Shown: positions 7,731 to 16,056 of the stretch, piece by piece
Layout of the letters: the number at the start of each line of letters is the position of its first letter
Numbering within the stretch: position 1 is the stretch's first letter
Origin: an uncultured Eubacteriales bacterium
GTDB taxonomy: Bacteria > Bacillota > Clostridia > Oscillospirales > Oscillospiraceae
DNA length: 35,635 nucleotides
Direction of reading: 5' to 3'
Assembly (NCBI GenBank): GCA_902477055.1
Contig: CABSFY010000008.1
Location: 1 to 35,635, forward strand
Program-made: the position numbers and the translations under genes
The notes under the pieces: model-generated
The model's database searches: none
The model's input: only the letters and a program-made list of their open reading frames with translations
Told to the model about the DNA's origin: nothing

Positions 7731-9695
7731 ATGAAGAAATTGTTAGCTCTTCTCCTTGCACTCGTTATGGTCGTCTGCATCTTTGCCGGCTGCTCTAACG
7801 ACGCCAAGGACCCCACTGATGCTCCCACTGATGGGAACACCGACGCTACGGATGCTCCCACCGAGACCACTCCCGTAGAAAAGCACGAAAACCGCGTTAT
7901 TTATGGTTCCTCTACCGAGATCTCCGGTGACCTCGGCAACGCATGGTGGACCAACAACGCAACCGACAAGCTGGTCCGCGACCTGATCGACGACTATGCT
8001 ACCGTCGCTTTCGATCAGTTCGGCGAGATGGTCACCAACGAAACCGTCTGCACCGGCATCGACCAGACCAAGAACGAAGATGGTTCCATCACCTTCACCG
8101 TCGGCATCAAGGAAGGCCTGACCTACAACAACGGCGAGCCCATCACTGCTGCTGACTATGTCGCGTACGCTCTGGTCAACCTCGCTCCGGCGACCCTCGA
8201 GGCTGGCGCTACTGTTTCTCCGGACACCGTTGTTGGCGCTGCTGCGTATCAGAAGGGCGAGGCCACCGTTCTTTCCGGTGTGCGTCTGCTCGATGAGAAC
8301 ACCTACTCCATCACCATCACCCCGGACTATGCGAACTACTATTTCGCCCTGAGCTATGCTTCTCTGCAGCCCCTGTACCTGCCCCTGTACAGCTCCGCTG
8401 ACCTGACCGTTAAGGACGACGGCGAAGGCGCTTACCTCGACGGCGGCGAGCTGACTGCTGACGAAATCAACGCTTCCCGTTATGTCTACGAGAACCGCGT
8501 TACTGCCGGCCCGTACATGATCAAGAGCCTCGACACCGGCGCTCTGACTGCTACCCTGGTTCGCAACCCCAACTACGCTGGCAACTTCGAAGGCCAGAAG
8601 CCGAGCATTGAGACCATCGTTATCGTCCGCGCTGAGGACGAAACCATGATGGATAAGTTCAAGACCGGCGAAATCGACTTCCTGTCTCAGCTTTCCGAGG
8701 GCGACCAGATCAACACCGCGCTTGATATGGCCGAGACCGGCGACTACAGCTACGTCCACTACACCCGTAACGGCTACGGCAAGATCCAGTTCCAGTGCGA
8801 CTTTGGACCCACGCAGTTCGTCGAGGTCCGTCAGGCGATTGCTTACCTGCTCGACCGTCAGGAGTTCTGCAACACCTTCACGGGTGGCTTCGGCTCCGTC
8901 GTTGGCGGCCCGTACTCCACCGCACAGTGGATGTATCAGGAATCCGAAGAGCTCTTCAACGACAAGATCAACACCTACGCCTATGATCCTGCGAAGGCTG
9001 TCGAGCTCCTTGAGGCTGGCGGCTGGACCCTGAATGCTGACGGCACCGAGTACTCCGGCACCGGCACCCGTTACAAGGAAGTCACCGCTGAAGAAGCCGG
9101 CGACTACGAACTGAATGTCAAGCTCGACGACGGCCGCATCCTGATGCCTCTGCACATCATGTGGGCTTCCTCCGAGGGCAACCCCGTTTCCGACCTGCTC
9201 GTCACGATGCTTGCCAACGGCACGCAGACTGCTGACGCCGGCATGGTGATCGAACAGAACGTCATGACCTTCTCCGAGCTGCTGAACTGGCTCTATCGCG
9301 ATGTCTCCAGCGGTGAGCAGTACGGTGTCAAGACCTATGGCATGTACAACCTGGCTACCGGTTTTGCTGCGGTCTATGACTATTCGTTCAACTTCAACGC
9401 TGATCCCGAGTCTCAGTATGTCAAGATGGGTTACAACCAGAACTACATCTTCGACAAGGAGCTGGACGATGCTTCCATGAAAATGGTTTATGAAGCTGCG
9501 CCTGGCGACAATGAGACCTTCCTGAAGTACTATCAGGAGTTCATCCTGCGCTTCAACGAGCTGCTGCCTGACCTCCCCCTGTACTGCAACGACTATCACA
9601 CCTTCTTCCCGTCCTGGCTGAAGGACTACAACGAGTCCACCATGTGGGACTTCCAGCAGGCAATCCTTTACGCTTCCATCGAGGGTGCTGAATAA
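7731..9695 (+). CDS. Oligopeptide/dipeptide ABC transporter substrate-binding lipoprotein
   Basis: A 654-residue SBP_bac_5 (OppA/DppA-type) binding protein. Residues 1-21 are a lipoprotein signal peptide with lipobox F18-A19-G20-Cys21, so the mature protein should be anchored to the outer face of the membrane. A low-complexity Asp/Thr/Ala/Pro linker (about 22-50) precedes the binding domain. The family fold is recognisable by EGLTYNNGEPITAADYVAY and a later Asp/Glu-rich lobe. It is about 100 residues longer than typical family members. A strong GGAGG site precedes the ATG. Codon use is very uniform (AAC, ACC, GGC), suggesting high expression. It heads the transporter operon; the ligand is not determinable, with short peptides the default expectation. 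Confidence 0.92.
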   Translation: MKKLLALLLALVMVVCIFAGCSNDAKDPTDAPTDGNTDATDAPTETTPVEKHENRVIYGSSTEISGDLGNAWWTNNATDKLVRDLIDDYATVAFDQFGEMVTNETVCTGIDQTKNEDGSITFTVGIKEGLTYNNGEPITAADYVAYALVNLAPATLEAGATVSPDTVVGAAAYQKGEATVLSGVRLLDENTYSITITPDYANYYFALSYASLQPLYLPLYSSADLTVKDDGEGAYLDGGELTADEINASRYVYENRVTAGPYMIKSLDTGALTATLVRNPNYAGNFEGQKPSIETIVIVRAEDETMMDKFKTGEIDFLSQLSEGDQINTALDMAETGDYSYVHYTRNGYGKIQFQCDFGPTQFVEVRQAIAYLLDRQEFCNTFTGGFGSVVGGPYSTAQWMYQESEELFNDKINTYAYDPAKAVELLEAGGWTLNADGTEYSGTGTRYKEVTAEEAGDYELNVKLDDGRILMPLHIMWASSEGNPVSDLLVTMLANGTQTADAGMVIEQNVMTFSELLNWLYRDVSSGEQYGVKTYGMYNLATGFAAVYDYSFNFNADPESQYVKMGYNQNYIFDKELDDASMKMVYEAAPGDNETFLKYYQEFILRFNELLPDLPLYCNDYHTFFPSWLKDYNESTMWDFQQAILYASIEGAE

Positions 9696-9721
9696 TCACT
9701 GAAACCCCCAAAAAATCTTTG

Positions 9722-9750
9722 GCGACGGGGCGGTTTTTCCGCCCCGTCGC
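9722..9750 (+). terminator. Strong hairpin between binding protein and permeases
   Basis: A perfect 12-bp stem GCGACGGGGCGG (9722-9733 with 9739-9750) around a TTTTT loop, starting 26 bases after the stop. No clear T run follows. It may act as a partial terminator or as a 3' stabiliser that keeps binding-protein mRNA more abundant than permease mRNA, a common arrangement in such operons (inference). Confidence 0.65.
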
Positions 9751-10075
9751 TTCCACCTATTTTTGCTCAGACCGCTGAAAAGCTCTGATGCCGTCCGCTG
9801 AGCTACGGAATTGACCAAGCTGCTGCGATGCTGCCTGCAACCGCGGGTTGAAATTGCCGGTTTTGGGTCAACCGCCGCTCCCGGCGGCACCACCAGAGCC
9901 TTTCCGCGTTCTGAGCACCCGCGCCGGTTTACCTATGTGCGCATGACGGCGACCTCAAATGACGGCGCGTACCCGGTTGCCCATGTGTCCCTAAGCCATT
10001 TAACTATGAAATATCTTCCGTGCGGATGATTTGCGCGGATTGAAATACAATATTATTAGAAAAGGAGGGCGCAGG
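9751..10075. other. Intergenic stretch before oppB, no gene seen
   Basis: About 325 bases with no ORF I would support and no recognised RNA. It contains short GC-rich inverted segments but no convincing promoter. It ends in an AAAGGAGGG ribosome site for the permease gene. Confidence 0.5.
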
Positions 10076-11092
10076 ATGACGAAATATGTTCTCAAGCGTA
10101 TCGGTTATATGATTCTGGTTTTTCTGATCGTCTCGCTTTTGATGTATTCTATCTATAACCTGATTCCTACTGACCCTGCCCGTGCTCAGCTTGAAGGCCT
10201 GAAACAGACGCTCAAGCCCGAACAGTATGAGGCGCGGTATCAATTGCTCCGCAAGCAAATGGGTCTGGATGATCCGCTGATCGTCCGCTACGCCCGGTGG
10301 ATGGGCTTCGCGCCGGAGGTGAACGGCAGCTTCAGCGGCCTTCTCCAAGGTGACTTCGGCTATTCGCAGACATTCAAGCAAAGCGTCATTGATGTTCTGC
10401 CGCCGCGTATGCTCAACACGGTCTACCTGAACATCTTCTCAACAATTCTCGCCCTCGTAATTACCATACCGCTCGGCATTTTCTGCGCCGTTCATAAGAA
10501 GGGCAAGTTCGATAATACCGTGCAGGTCTTTACCATCATCGGTTATTCTATCCCGGTGTATATCATCGCTTTACTGTTTATCTGGCTGTTTGCGGTCACG
10601 CTGGGCTGGCTGCCGGTTTCCGGCATCGAAACCCCGGGCAATAGCTATACCGGCTTCCGCTGGTTCTTAGACCGGGTGTATTATATGATTCTTCCGGTTC
10701 TGGTCATGACCGTCGGCTCCCTCGGCGGCATGACGCGCTACGTCCGTGCCGCCATGATCGAGTCGCTGAGCATGGACTATATCCGCACCGCCCGCGCTAA
10801 GGGCCTGCGCGAGAAGGTTGTTGTCTATTCCCATGCCTGGCGCAACGCCCTCCTGCCGGTTATCACCGTTATCATCGGCTGGTTCATCAGCATCTTCTCC
10901 GGCTCGCTGATTATCGAGAATATGTTCTCCCTTAACGGCATGGGTCAGCTCTACTATAAAGCGCTGACCGGCAATGACTATGAGCTGGCGCTGATTATTC
11001 AGATGTTCTACGTTGTGATTGCCCTGGTTGGCCAGCTCATTACCGACCTCAGCTACGGTCTGGTCGATCCGCGTATCCGTGTGGATAAGTAA
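10076..11092 (+). CDS. Peptide ABC transporter permease, OppB/DppB type
   Basis: A 338-residue inner-membrane permease with an ordinary OppB/DppB layout: first helix at about residues 9-30, a long external loop containing the family's PTDPAR and GLDDPLIVRY segments, then five further helices. The cytoplasmic EAA loop reads DYIRTARAKGLREKVV and contacts the ATPase. I chose ATG 10076 because AGGAGGG sits six bases before it; an in-frame ATG at 10031 has no ribosome site. It is followed after six bases by the overlapping ribosome site of the next permease. Unlike its partner it carries no extra domain. Confidence 0.94.
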   Translation: MTKYVLKRIGYMILVFLIVSLLMYSIYNLIPTDPARAQLEGLKQTLKPEQYEARYQLLRKQMGLDDPLIVRYARWMGFAPEVNGSFSGLLQGDFGYSQTFKQSVIDVLPPRMLNTVYLNIFSTILALVITIPLGIFCAVHKKGKFDNTVQVFTIIGYSIPVYIIALLFIWLFAVTLGWLPVSGIETPGNSYTGFRWFLDRVYYMILPVLVMTVGSLGGMTRYVRAAMIESLSMDYIRTARAKGLREKVVVYSHAWRNALLPVITVIIGWFISIFSGSLIIENMFSLNGMGQLYYKALTGNDYELALIIQMFYVVIALVGQLITDLSYGLVDPRIRVDK

Positions 11093-11104
11093 GGAGGTAT
11101 GACG

Positions 11105-12943
11105 ATGAAGAATAAGAAGAAAAAGTCAAAGACCTCCCTGTTCGGCCGCCTGTTCGGTAACCGCAATAAGACCATGAGCTTCATGGAGGAAGAACAGCTC
11201 CAAAGCCCCGGCCGTTTGATCGCAAAAAACTTTTTGCACAATAAACTCGGTATGTTCGGCCTGATTTTCTTCCTGCTGATCTTCCTGTTTGTTATGCTCG
11301 GGCCGTATCTGTTCAAGCTCGATCTGTCCTCGCAGGACAACACCCAGATCAATGTCCCGCCCGGAATGAATATGATGTCCGTCCCGTCCGGCCTCAAGGG
11401 CAATGTGCAGGATATTTCTCCCGGCACAACCTTCGGCGTCGGTGTCGATAAGGATGGCAAGCTCTACACTTGGGGCTATACCCGCATCACCGACACCATC
11501 GACCTGGCAAATATTCCGGAGGAAATTCGGGAAAAGAAGATTGTCAGTGTCGCGGCCGGTTATGACCACATCGTTGCGCTCGACGAAAACGGCGGTATTT
11601 ATGTCTGGGGCAACAATCGTCTGAAGCAGGATATGCTCCCGAACGATATCCAGCAGGCCACGGCCTATGGCAAGAATCTGGACATCGTCCAGATCGAGGC
11701 CAGCTATCAGTTCTCTGCCGCGCTGACCGCGAAGGGCAAGCTCTATATGTGGGGCAACGAGAATATGGCCGATATCAAGGTCCAAAAGGCCTATCAGGGC
11801 CACATCAAGAAGGTCGCCCTGACGACCTACGCCTATATCGCGCTGCTGGATGACGGCTCGGTTGTCTACTCCGGCTTCTCGAAGGATAACTCGCTGGTCA
11901 GGGTGCCGGAATCGGTTTCCAGCGGCGTCGTTGACATCGCGGCGACCAGCAACGCCGTCGCGGCGGTCAAGGAGGATGGCTCCGTCATTGTCTGGGGCAA
12001 CTGCGACGCAGGCGAAAATAACATCCCGGCGTTTGAGAGCAAGCCCGTCGAGCTTTACGGCGGCCGCTATCACTTCACCGCGCTGATGGACGACGGCGAA
12101 GTCATCTCCTGGGGGGGCAACGACCACCACCAGATCGATATCCCCAACTCCGTTAACGAAAAAGAGATCGAAACTGTGTACGCAGGCTTCTATCAGAACT
12201 ACGCCATCACCACCGACGGCGAGATCGAAACCTGGGGCCTGAAGGGCTATGTCTGCGGCACCGACGAATTTGGCCGCGACATTTTGACCCGTATCGTCAA
12301 CGGCGGTAAGGTCACCATGACCGTCGGCGCAATTTCCGTTATCATTGAGCTGATTATTGGTATCATCCTCGGCGGCCTCGCCGGTTACTTCGGCGGCTGG
12401 GTAGATAATATCATCATGCGTATCTCCGAGGTCGTCGGCGGCCTGCCGTTCCTGCCGTTCGCAATGATCCTTTCCGCAATCATCGGCACGCGCATCTCCG
12501 TCGAGCAGAGAATGTACCTCATCATGGTCGTCCTCGGTGTCCTGTCGTGGCCGGGCATCTGCCACCTCATCCGTGCGCAGATCTTCTCCCAGCGTGAGCA
12601 GGAGTATGTCACCGCAGCGAAGGCGATGGGTGTTAAGGAAAAGAGCATCATCTTCCGCCACATTATTCCGAACGTCATGAGCCTCATTCTCGTCAACGCG
12701 ACGTTGAGCTTTGCGACGTGTATGCTGACCGAGTCCTCCTTGTCGTACATGGGCTTCGGCATCTCTCCCCCGACACCGACCTGGGGCAATATGCTGACCG
12801 GTGCGAACAACTCCATCGTCATCCAGCAGTACTGGTGGCGCTGGGTCTTCCCGGCGGCGATCTTCGGCATCTGCACCATCTGCATCAACCTCGTGGGCGA
12901 TGCGCTGCGTGATGCGGTCGATCCCAAGTCGGCAGAACGCTAA
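11105..12943 (+). CDS. OppC/DppC-type permease with an inserted seven-repeat RCC1-like propeller
   Basis: A 612-residue permease, about twice the usual ~300. A basic cytoplasmic N-terminus and helix 1 (about residues 53-76) are followed by ~280 residues of RCC1-like repeats (about 100-380). The core then resumes at GTDEFGRDILTRI, followed by five helices and the EAA loop EYVTAAKAMGVKEKS. Seven repeats are visible, each ending in a hydrophobic strand, D-G-hydrophobic and WG: KDGKLYTWG, NGGIYVWG, KGKLYMWG, DGSVVYSG, DGSVIVWG, DGEVISWG, DGEIETWG. That is the number needed for a closed seven-bladed propeller. With the normal OppC topology the insert faces outside. I chose ATG 11105 (seven bases after AGGAGG) over ATG 11099, which is one base from it. 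It lies between oppB and oppD homologues. The domain call rests on repeat pattern; its role is unknown. Confidence 0.9.
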   Translation: MKNKKKKSKTSLFGRLFGNRNKTMSFMEEEQLQSPGRLIAKNFLHNKLGMFGLIFFLLIFLFVMLGPYLFKLDLSSQDNTQINVPPGMNMMSVPSGLKGNVQDISPGTTFGVGVDKDGKLYTWGYTRITDTIDLANIPEEIREKKIVSVAAGYDHIVALDENGGIYVWGNNRLKQDMLPNDIQQATAYGKNLDIVQIEASYQFSAALTAKGKLYMWGNENMADIKVQKAYQGHIKKVALTTYAYIALLDDGSVVYSGFSKDNSLVRVPESVSSGVVDIAATSNAVAAVKEDGSVIVWGNCDAGENNIPAFESKPVELYGGRYHFTALMDDGEVISWGGNDHHQIDIPNSVNEKEIETVYAGFYQNYAITTDGEIETWGLKGYVCGTDEFGRDILTRIVNGGKVTMTVGAISVIIELIIGIILGGLAGYFGGWVDNIIMRISEVVGGLPFLPFAMILSAIIGTRISVEQRMYLIMVVLGVLSWPGICHLIRAQIFSQREQEYVTAAKAMGVKEKSIIFRHIIPNVMSLILVNATLSFATCMLTESSLSYMGFGISPPTPTWGNMLTGANNSIVIQQYWWRWVFPAAIFGICTICINLVGDALRDAVDPKSAER

Positions 12944-12957
12944 AGGAGGTCGAAACG

Positions 12958-13944
12958 ATGTTACTTGAATTAAAGAACCTCAAAACCTTCTTTGAAACGA
13001 AGCGCGGCACGGTCAAGGCCGTCAACGGCGTGAGCTACTCCCTCGATGCCGGCAAGGTGCTCGGTGTCGTCGGTGAATCCGGCTCCGGCAAGAGCGTTTC
13101 TGCCATGAGCATTCTCCGCCTGCTCGACGGTAACGGATATATCGAGTCCGGCGAGATCCTATTTGACGGTGTTGATCTGACGACGATCTCTACCAACGAA
13201 ATGTACAAGATTCGCGGCAACGAGATTTCCGTGATCTTCCAGGAGCCGATGACGAGCCTGAACCCGGTGTTCACCGTCAGCAAGCAGCTTTCCGAGCCGC
13301 TCATGATCCACCAGGGCATGAGCAAGAAGGAAGCTGCCCGAAAGGCCATCGACCTGCTGTCCGACGTGAAGATTCCGAATCCTGAGGTCGTTGCGAAGCA
13401 GTATCCGCACCAGCTCTCCGGCGGTATGCGCCAGCGCGTCATGATTGCCATGGCGCTGGCCTGCAAGCCGAAGCTGCTGATTGCCGACGAGCCGACCACC
13501 GCGCTGGACGTGACCATTCAGGCGCAGATTCTGAAGCTCATGAACGAGCTGCGCGAGAAGAACGGCACCGCCGTCCTGTTCATCACGCACGACCTCGGCG
13601 TTATCAACCAGATGGCAGATAACGTGGCGGTAATGTACTGCGGACAGGTCGTCGAGTATGCGCCTGCGGAAACTGTATTCCACAAGAGCGAGTACTCCCA
13701 CCCCTACACCGAGGGCCTGATGCTCTCCATTCCGCGGCTGGATACGCCGCGCGGCACCCGTCTGGAGGCCATTCCCGGTGCCGTCCCGCATCCGCTGGAT
13801 CTGCCGAAGGGCTGCAAGTTTGCTCCGCGCTGCAAGTACGCAACCGCGCGCTGCATGGAAGAAGAACCAGAGCTGGTCAACGTAACCGAAACCCAGCAGG
13901 TTCGCTGCTTCTACCCGAAGAAGGAGGACAGAAATGCAAAATAA
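12958..13944 (+). CDS. Peptide ABC transporter ATPase, OppD/DppD type
   Basis: A 328-residue nucleotide-binding protein of normal OppD length. Walker A GESGSGKS is at 39-46, the Q-loop in VIFQEPMTSLNP, the ABC signature LSGGMRQ at 153-159, Walker B LLIADE at 173-178, and the H-loop in LFITHDL. The C-terminal oligopeptide-transporter extension has PHPLDLPKGCKFAPRC and further cysteines (RCKYATARCMEE), which in this family can bind an iron-sulfur cluster. AAAGGAGG precedes the ATG. The gene overlaps the next ATPase by 11 bases, so the two are probably made together as the heterodimeric motor. Confidence 0.95.
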   Translation: MLLELKNLKTFFETKRGTVKAVNGVSYSLDAGKVLGVVGESGSGKSVSAMSILRLLDGNGYIESGEILFDGVDLTTISTNEMYKIRGNEISVIFQEPMTSLNPVFTVSKQLSEPLMIHQGMSKKEAARKAIDLLSDVKIPNPEVVAKQYPHQLSGGMRQRVMIAMALACKPKLLIADEPTTALDVTIQAQILKLMNELREKNGTAVLFITHDLGVINQMADNVAVMYCGQVVEYAPAETVFHKSEYSHPYTEGLMLSIPRLDTPRGTRLEAIPGAVPHPLDLPKGCKFAPRCKYATARCMEEEPELVNVTETQQVRCFYPKKEDRNAK

Positions 13945-15472
13945 TGATAAAAAAGTCCTGCTTCGCATCAGCAACCTGAAGCAATATTTTCCACTGAAAA
14001 AGGGCCGCTTCGTCAAGGCCAACGACGGTATTTCCCTCGAAATCTACGAGGGCGAAACCTTCGGCCTCGTCGGCGAATCCGGCTGCGGCAAATCCACGCT
14101 TGGCCGTACCATCCTTCAGCTCTATCATCAGACTTACGGCCGCACGATGTACTATGGCCGTTCGCTGGACGATCTCGCGCCGAAGTATGTTACCGAAACG
14201 GTCAAAAACCTGAAAAAACTGCGCTCTCAGTGGAAGGAACTGACCGCCAAGCGCGAGAAGCTCGAAGAAACCTATAACTCCCTCGGCGAAAAGGAACAGT
14301 ACGCCATGCACGGCGAGCTGGATATGGCCAAGAAGCTGGAGGAGGATGCCCTGCTGAACATGACCCAGATCGTCGGCGGCTTCATCACCGTAGACGACCT
14401 CAGCCCGGTCATCGCCGTCTACAGCAGGGGCTATGCCGTTGCGCAGAAGGTGTCTGCACTGTCTGTGAAGCGGCAGGCGATCCAGGTTCGCTATGACGAC
14501 GAAGCGTTCGCAGTCAAGAAGGCCAAGGAGAGCGGGAAAACCCGCAGCACCGGCAAGCTCGACGGCCTTAAGGCCAAGCTCGATGCCTGCGATGCCAAAA
14601 CGGTGGAATATCACAAGCAGCTTGCCGCTATCTCCGCCGATATCCAGAAGATGCGCGACCGCTATGTCAACGACGCGGAGTTCCAGAAATATGAGGCCTA
14701 CCGCGACGACGGCATTGACCTTGCCCGCCTGCGCTATAACGAGATGCGCCGCCTCCGCCGCGATATGCAGCTCATCTTCCAGGATCCGTATTCGTCCCTT
14801 AACCCCCGTATGAGCGTCGGCCAGATCGTCAGCGAGGGTATGCAGGCACACGACATGATCCGCAAGAAGGACGAGCGGATGCAGGAAATGGTTCTCAAGG
14901 TCATGGACCAGTGCGGTCTTGCGCCGTACTTCCTCCATCGCTTCCCGCACCAGTTCTCCGGCGGCCAGCGCCAGCGTATCGGCATCGCCCGTGCGCTTGC
15001 GACGAACCCGAAGTTCGTGGTCTGCGACGAGGCCGTTTCCGCACTGGACGTTTCCATTCAGGCGCAGATCATCAACCTGCTGCTCGACCTGAAGGAAAAG
15101 CAGAACCTGACCTATATGTTCATCACACATGACCTGAGCGTCGTCAAGTACATTTCCGACCGCATCGGCGTGATGTACCTTGGCTCCATGGTCGAGCTGG
15201 CGGACTCGCAGGAGATCTTCGATCATCCTGTCCATCCCTACACCGAAGCGCTGCTCAACGCAATCCCGACGACCGATACCGTCGGCGGTAAGGAGCTGTC
15301 CATCCTTGAGGGCGATATCCCCAGTCCGGTGAACCCGCCCAAGGGCTGCAAGTTCCATACCCGCTGCAAGTATTGCACCGAAATCTGCGAGCACGTCACC
15401 CCGGCGTGGGAGGAGGTCAGCCCCAACCACTTCGTTGCTTGCCATCATAAGCTGACGAGAACCAAGGAATAA
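13934..15472 (+). CDS. Peptide ABC transporter ATPase, OppF/DppF type, with large helical insertion
   Basis: A 512-residue OppF-like ATPase against a usual ~320. Walker A GESGCGKS is at 47-54, the Q-loop segment MQLIFQDPYSSLNPRM starts at 278, the signature FSGGQRQ is at 341-347, and Walker B FVVCDE at 361-366. The C-terminal cysteine-rich OppF tail is present. Walker A to Q-loop normally spans ~40 residues; here ~225 lie between. The extra ~170-180 residues (about 88-260) are rich in Lys, Glu, Leu and Ala and look largely helical or coiled coil (VKNLKKLRSQWKELTAKRE; later LKAKLDACDAKTVEYHKQL). All catalytic motifs are intact, so it should still work as an ATPase. The start overlaps the oppD homologue. 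Confidence 0.92.
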   Translation: MQNNDKKVLLRISNLKQYFPLKKGRFVKANDGISLEIYEGETFGLVGESGCGKSTLGRTILQLYHQTYGRTMYYGRSLDDLAPKYVTETVKNLKKLRSQWKELTAKREKLEETYNSLGEKEQYAMHGELDMAKKLEEDALLNMTQIVGGFITVDDLSPVIAVYSRGYAVAQKVSALSVKRQAIQVRYDDEAFAVKKAKESGKTRSTGKLDGLKAKLDACDAKTVEYHKQLAAISADIQKMRDRYVNDAEFQKYEAYRDDGIDLARLRYNEMRRLRRDMQLIFQDPYSSLNPRMSVGQIVSEGMQAHDMIRKKDERMQEMVLKVMDQCGLAPYFLHRFPHQFSGGQRQRIGIARALATNPKFVVCDEAVSALDVSIQAQIINLLLDLKEKQNLTYMFITHDLSVVKYISDRIGVMYLGSMVELADSQEIFDHPVHPYTEALLNAIPTTDTVGGKELSILEGDIPSPVNPPKGCKFHTRCKYCTEICEHVTPAWEEVSPNHFVACHHKLTRTKE

Positions 15473-15482
15473 GGGAAGGCCT

Positions 15483-15737
15483 ATGATCTTTCGGAAAAAA
15501 TATCTGCGCGGGATGGAGCTGCTGCGCAAGAAGAACGGCAAAGAACCCGAACAGCCTGACGCAGAAAACAGAGAGATCGAAACCATCAAGAGAGTCTACG
15601 CGGACGACGATATCAAGCCGGAGAAGCGCGACGTTCTGGCAATGCTGATTTCAGCGTTCGTGATCTTCGTGCCGGTGGCCCTTATCGTCCTGCTCGTCAT
15701 GTGCCTGCCGATTTTGCTGACGGCGCTTCTGAGCTGA
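15483..15737 (+). CDS. Small basic/acidic membrane protein at the end of the opp operon
   Basis: An 84-residue protein of unknown family. Residues 1-52 are highly charged (FRKKYLRGMELLRKKNG near the start, then an acidic stretch). Residues about 53-82 are a long hydrophobic segment (MLISAFVIFVPVALIVLLV...) that could be one helix or a tight hairpin. It starts 10 bases after the oppF homologue with a modest GGGAAGG ribosome site and is followed by the operon terminator, so it belongs to the transporter transcript. It could be an accessory subunit; no function is claimed. Confidence 0.7.
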   Translation: MIFRKKYLRGMELLRKKNGKEPEQPDAENREIETIKRVYADDDIKPEKRDVLAMLISAFVIFVPVALIVLLVMCLPILLTALLS

Positions 15738-15762
15738 CGCGCGAAAAGTGAATACCAAAAAA

Positions 15763-15796
15763 CAGCGGGAGAGTAATCGCTCTCCCGCTGCTTTTT
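15763..15796 (+). terminator. Rho-independent terminator of the opp operon
   Basis: A perfect 11-bp stem CAGCGGGAGAG (15763-15773 with 15780-15790), a six-base loop, then C and five T. It starts 26 bases after the last ORF of the operon. Confidence 0.92.
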
Positions 15797-15820
15797 GCAC
15801 TTCGGCCAAAGGAAATTTCA

Positions 15821-15967
15821 TACTAGAATCTGTTAAAAAGCTTGAAAAGCTTTTTATAGCGCCGAAGGCGCGTCAGATTTTGCATAAGACGGCGCATCGT
15901 GCCCTCGCACGATGCGCGTGTGCGTAGCACTGGGATTCTTGATGAAATACTTTCATCAAGAATCAGT
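15821..15967 (+). repeat. Repeat element B, copy 1 (multi-hairpin, ~147 bp)
   Basis: Begins TACTAGAATCTGTT and contains four hairpins: AAAAAGCTTGAAAAGCTTTTT, GCGCC-GAA-GGCGC, GCGCATCGTGC/GCACGATGCGC, and a terminal 14-bp stem GATTCTTGATGAAA/TTTCATCAAGAATC around a three-base loop. Its reverse complement is at 23541-23690 with about seven differences by eye. There is no supported ORF within it. Confidence 0.85.
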
Positions 15968-15975
15968 ATCAGTAT

Positions 15976-16020
15976 CAAAAAACGCAGCCACCGGCCGGGA
16001 TTGTGCCGGTGGCTGCGTTT
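15976..16020 (-). terminator. Rho-independent terminator after the MocA-like gene
   Basis: A 15- to 16-bp stem (AAACGCAGCCACCGG paired with CCGGTGGCTGCGTTT) reading on the minus strand into a six-T run. It lies 36 bases beyond the stop of the minus-strand gene. Confidence 0.9.
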
Positions 16021-16056
16021 CGTATTGAGGGAATCGGCGCATACCGCGCATTGCGG

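Noticed and set aside
10031..10075. ATG 10031 as the start of the OppB-like permease
   Set aside because: It has no ribosome site and would add 15 polar residues before the normal family N-terminus; ATG 10076 has an AGGAGG site.
11099..11104. ATG 11099 as the start of the OppC-like permease
   Set aside because: It is only one base from the AGGAGG site, too close for initiation; ATG 11105 has normal spacing.
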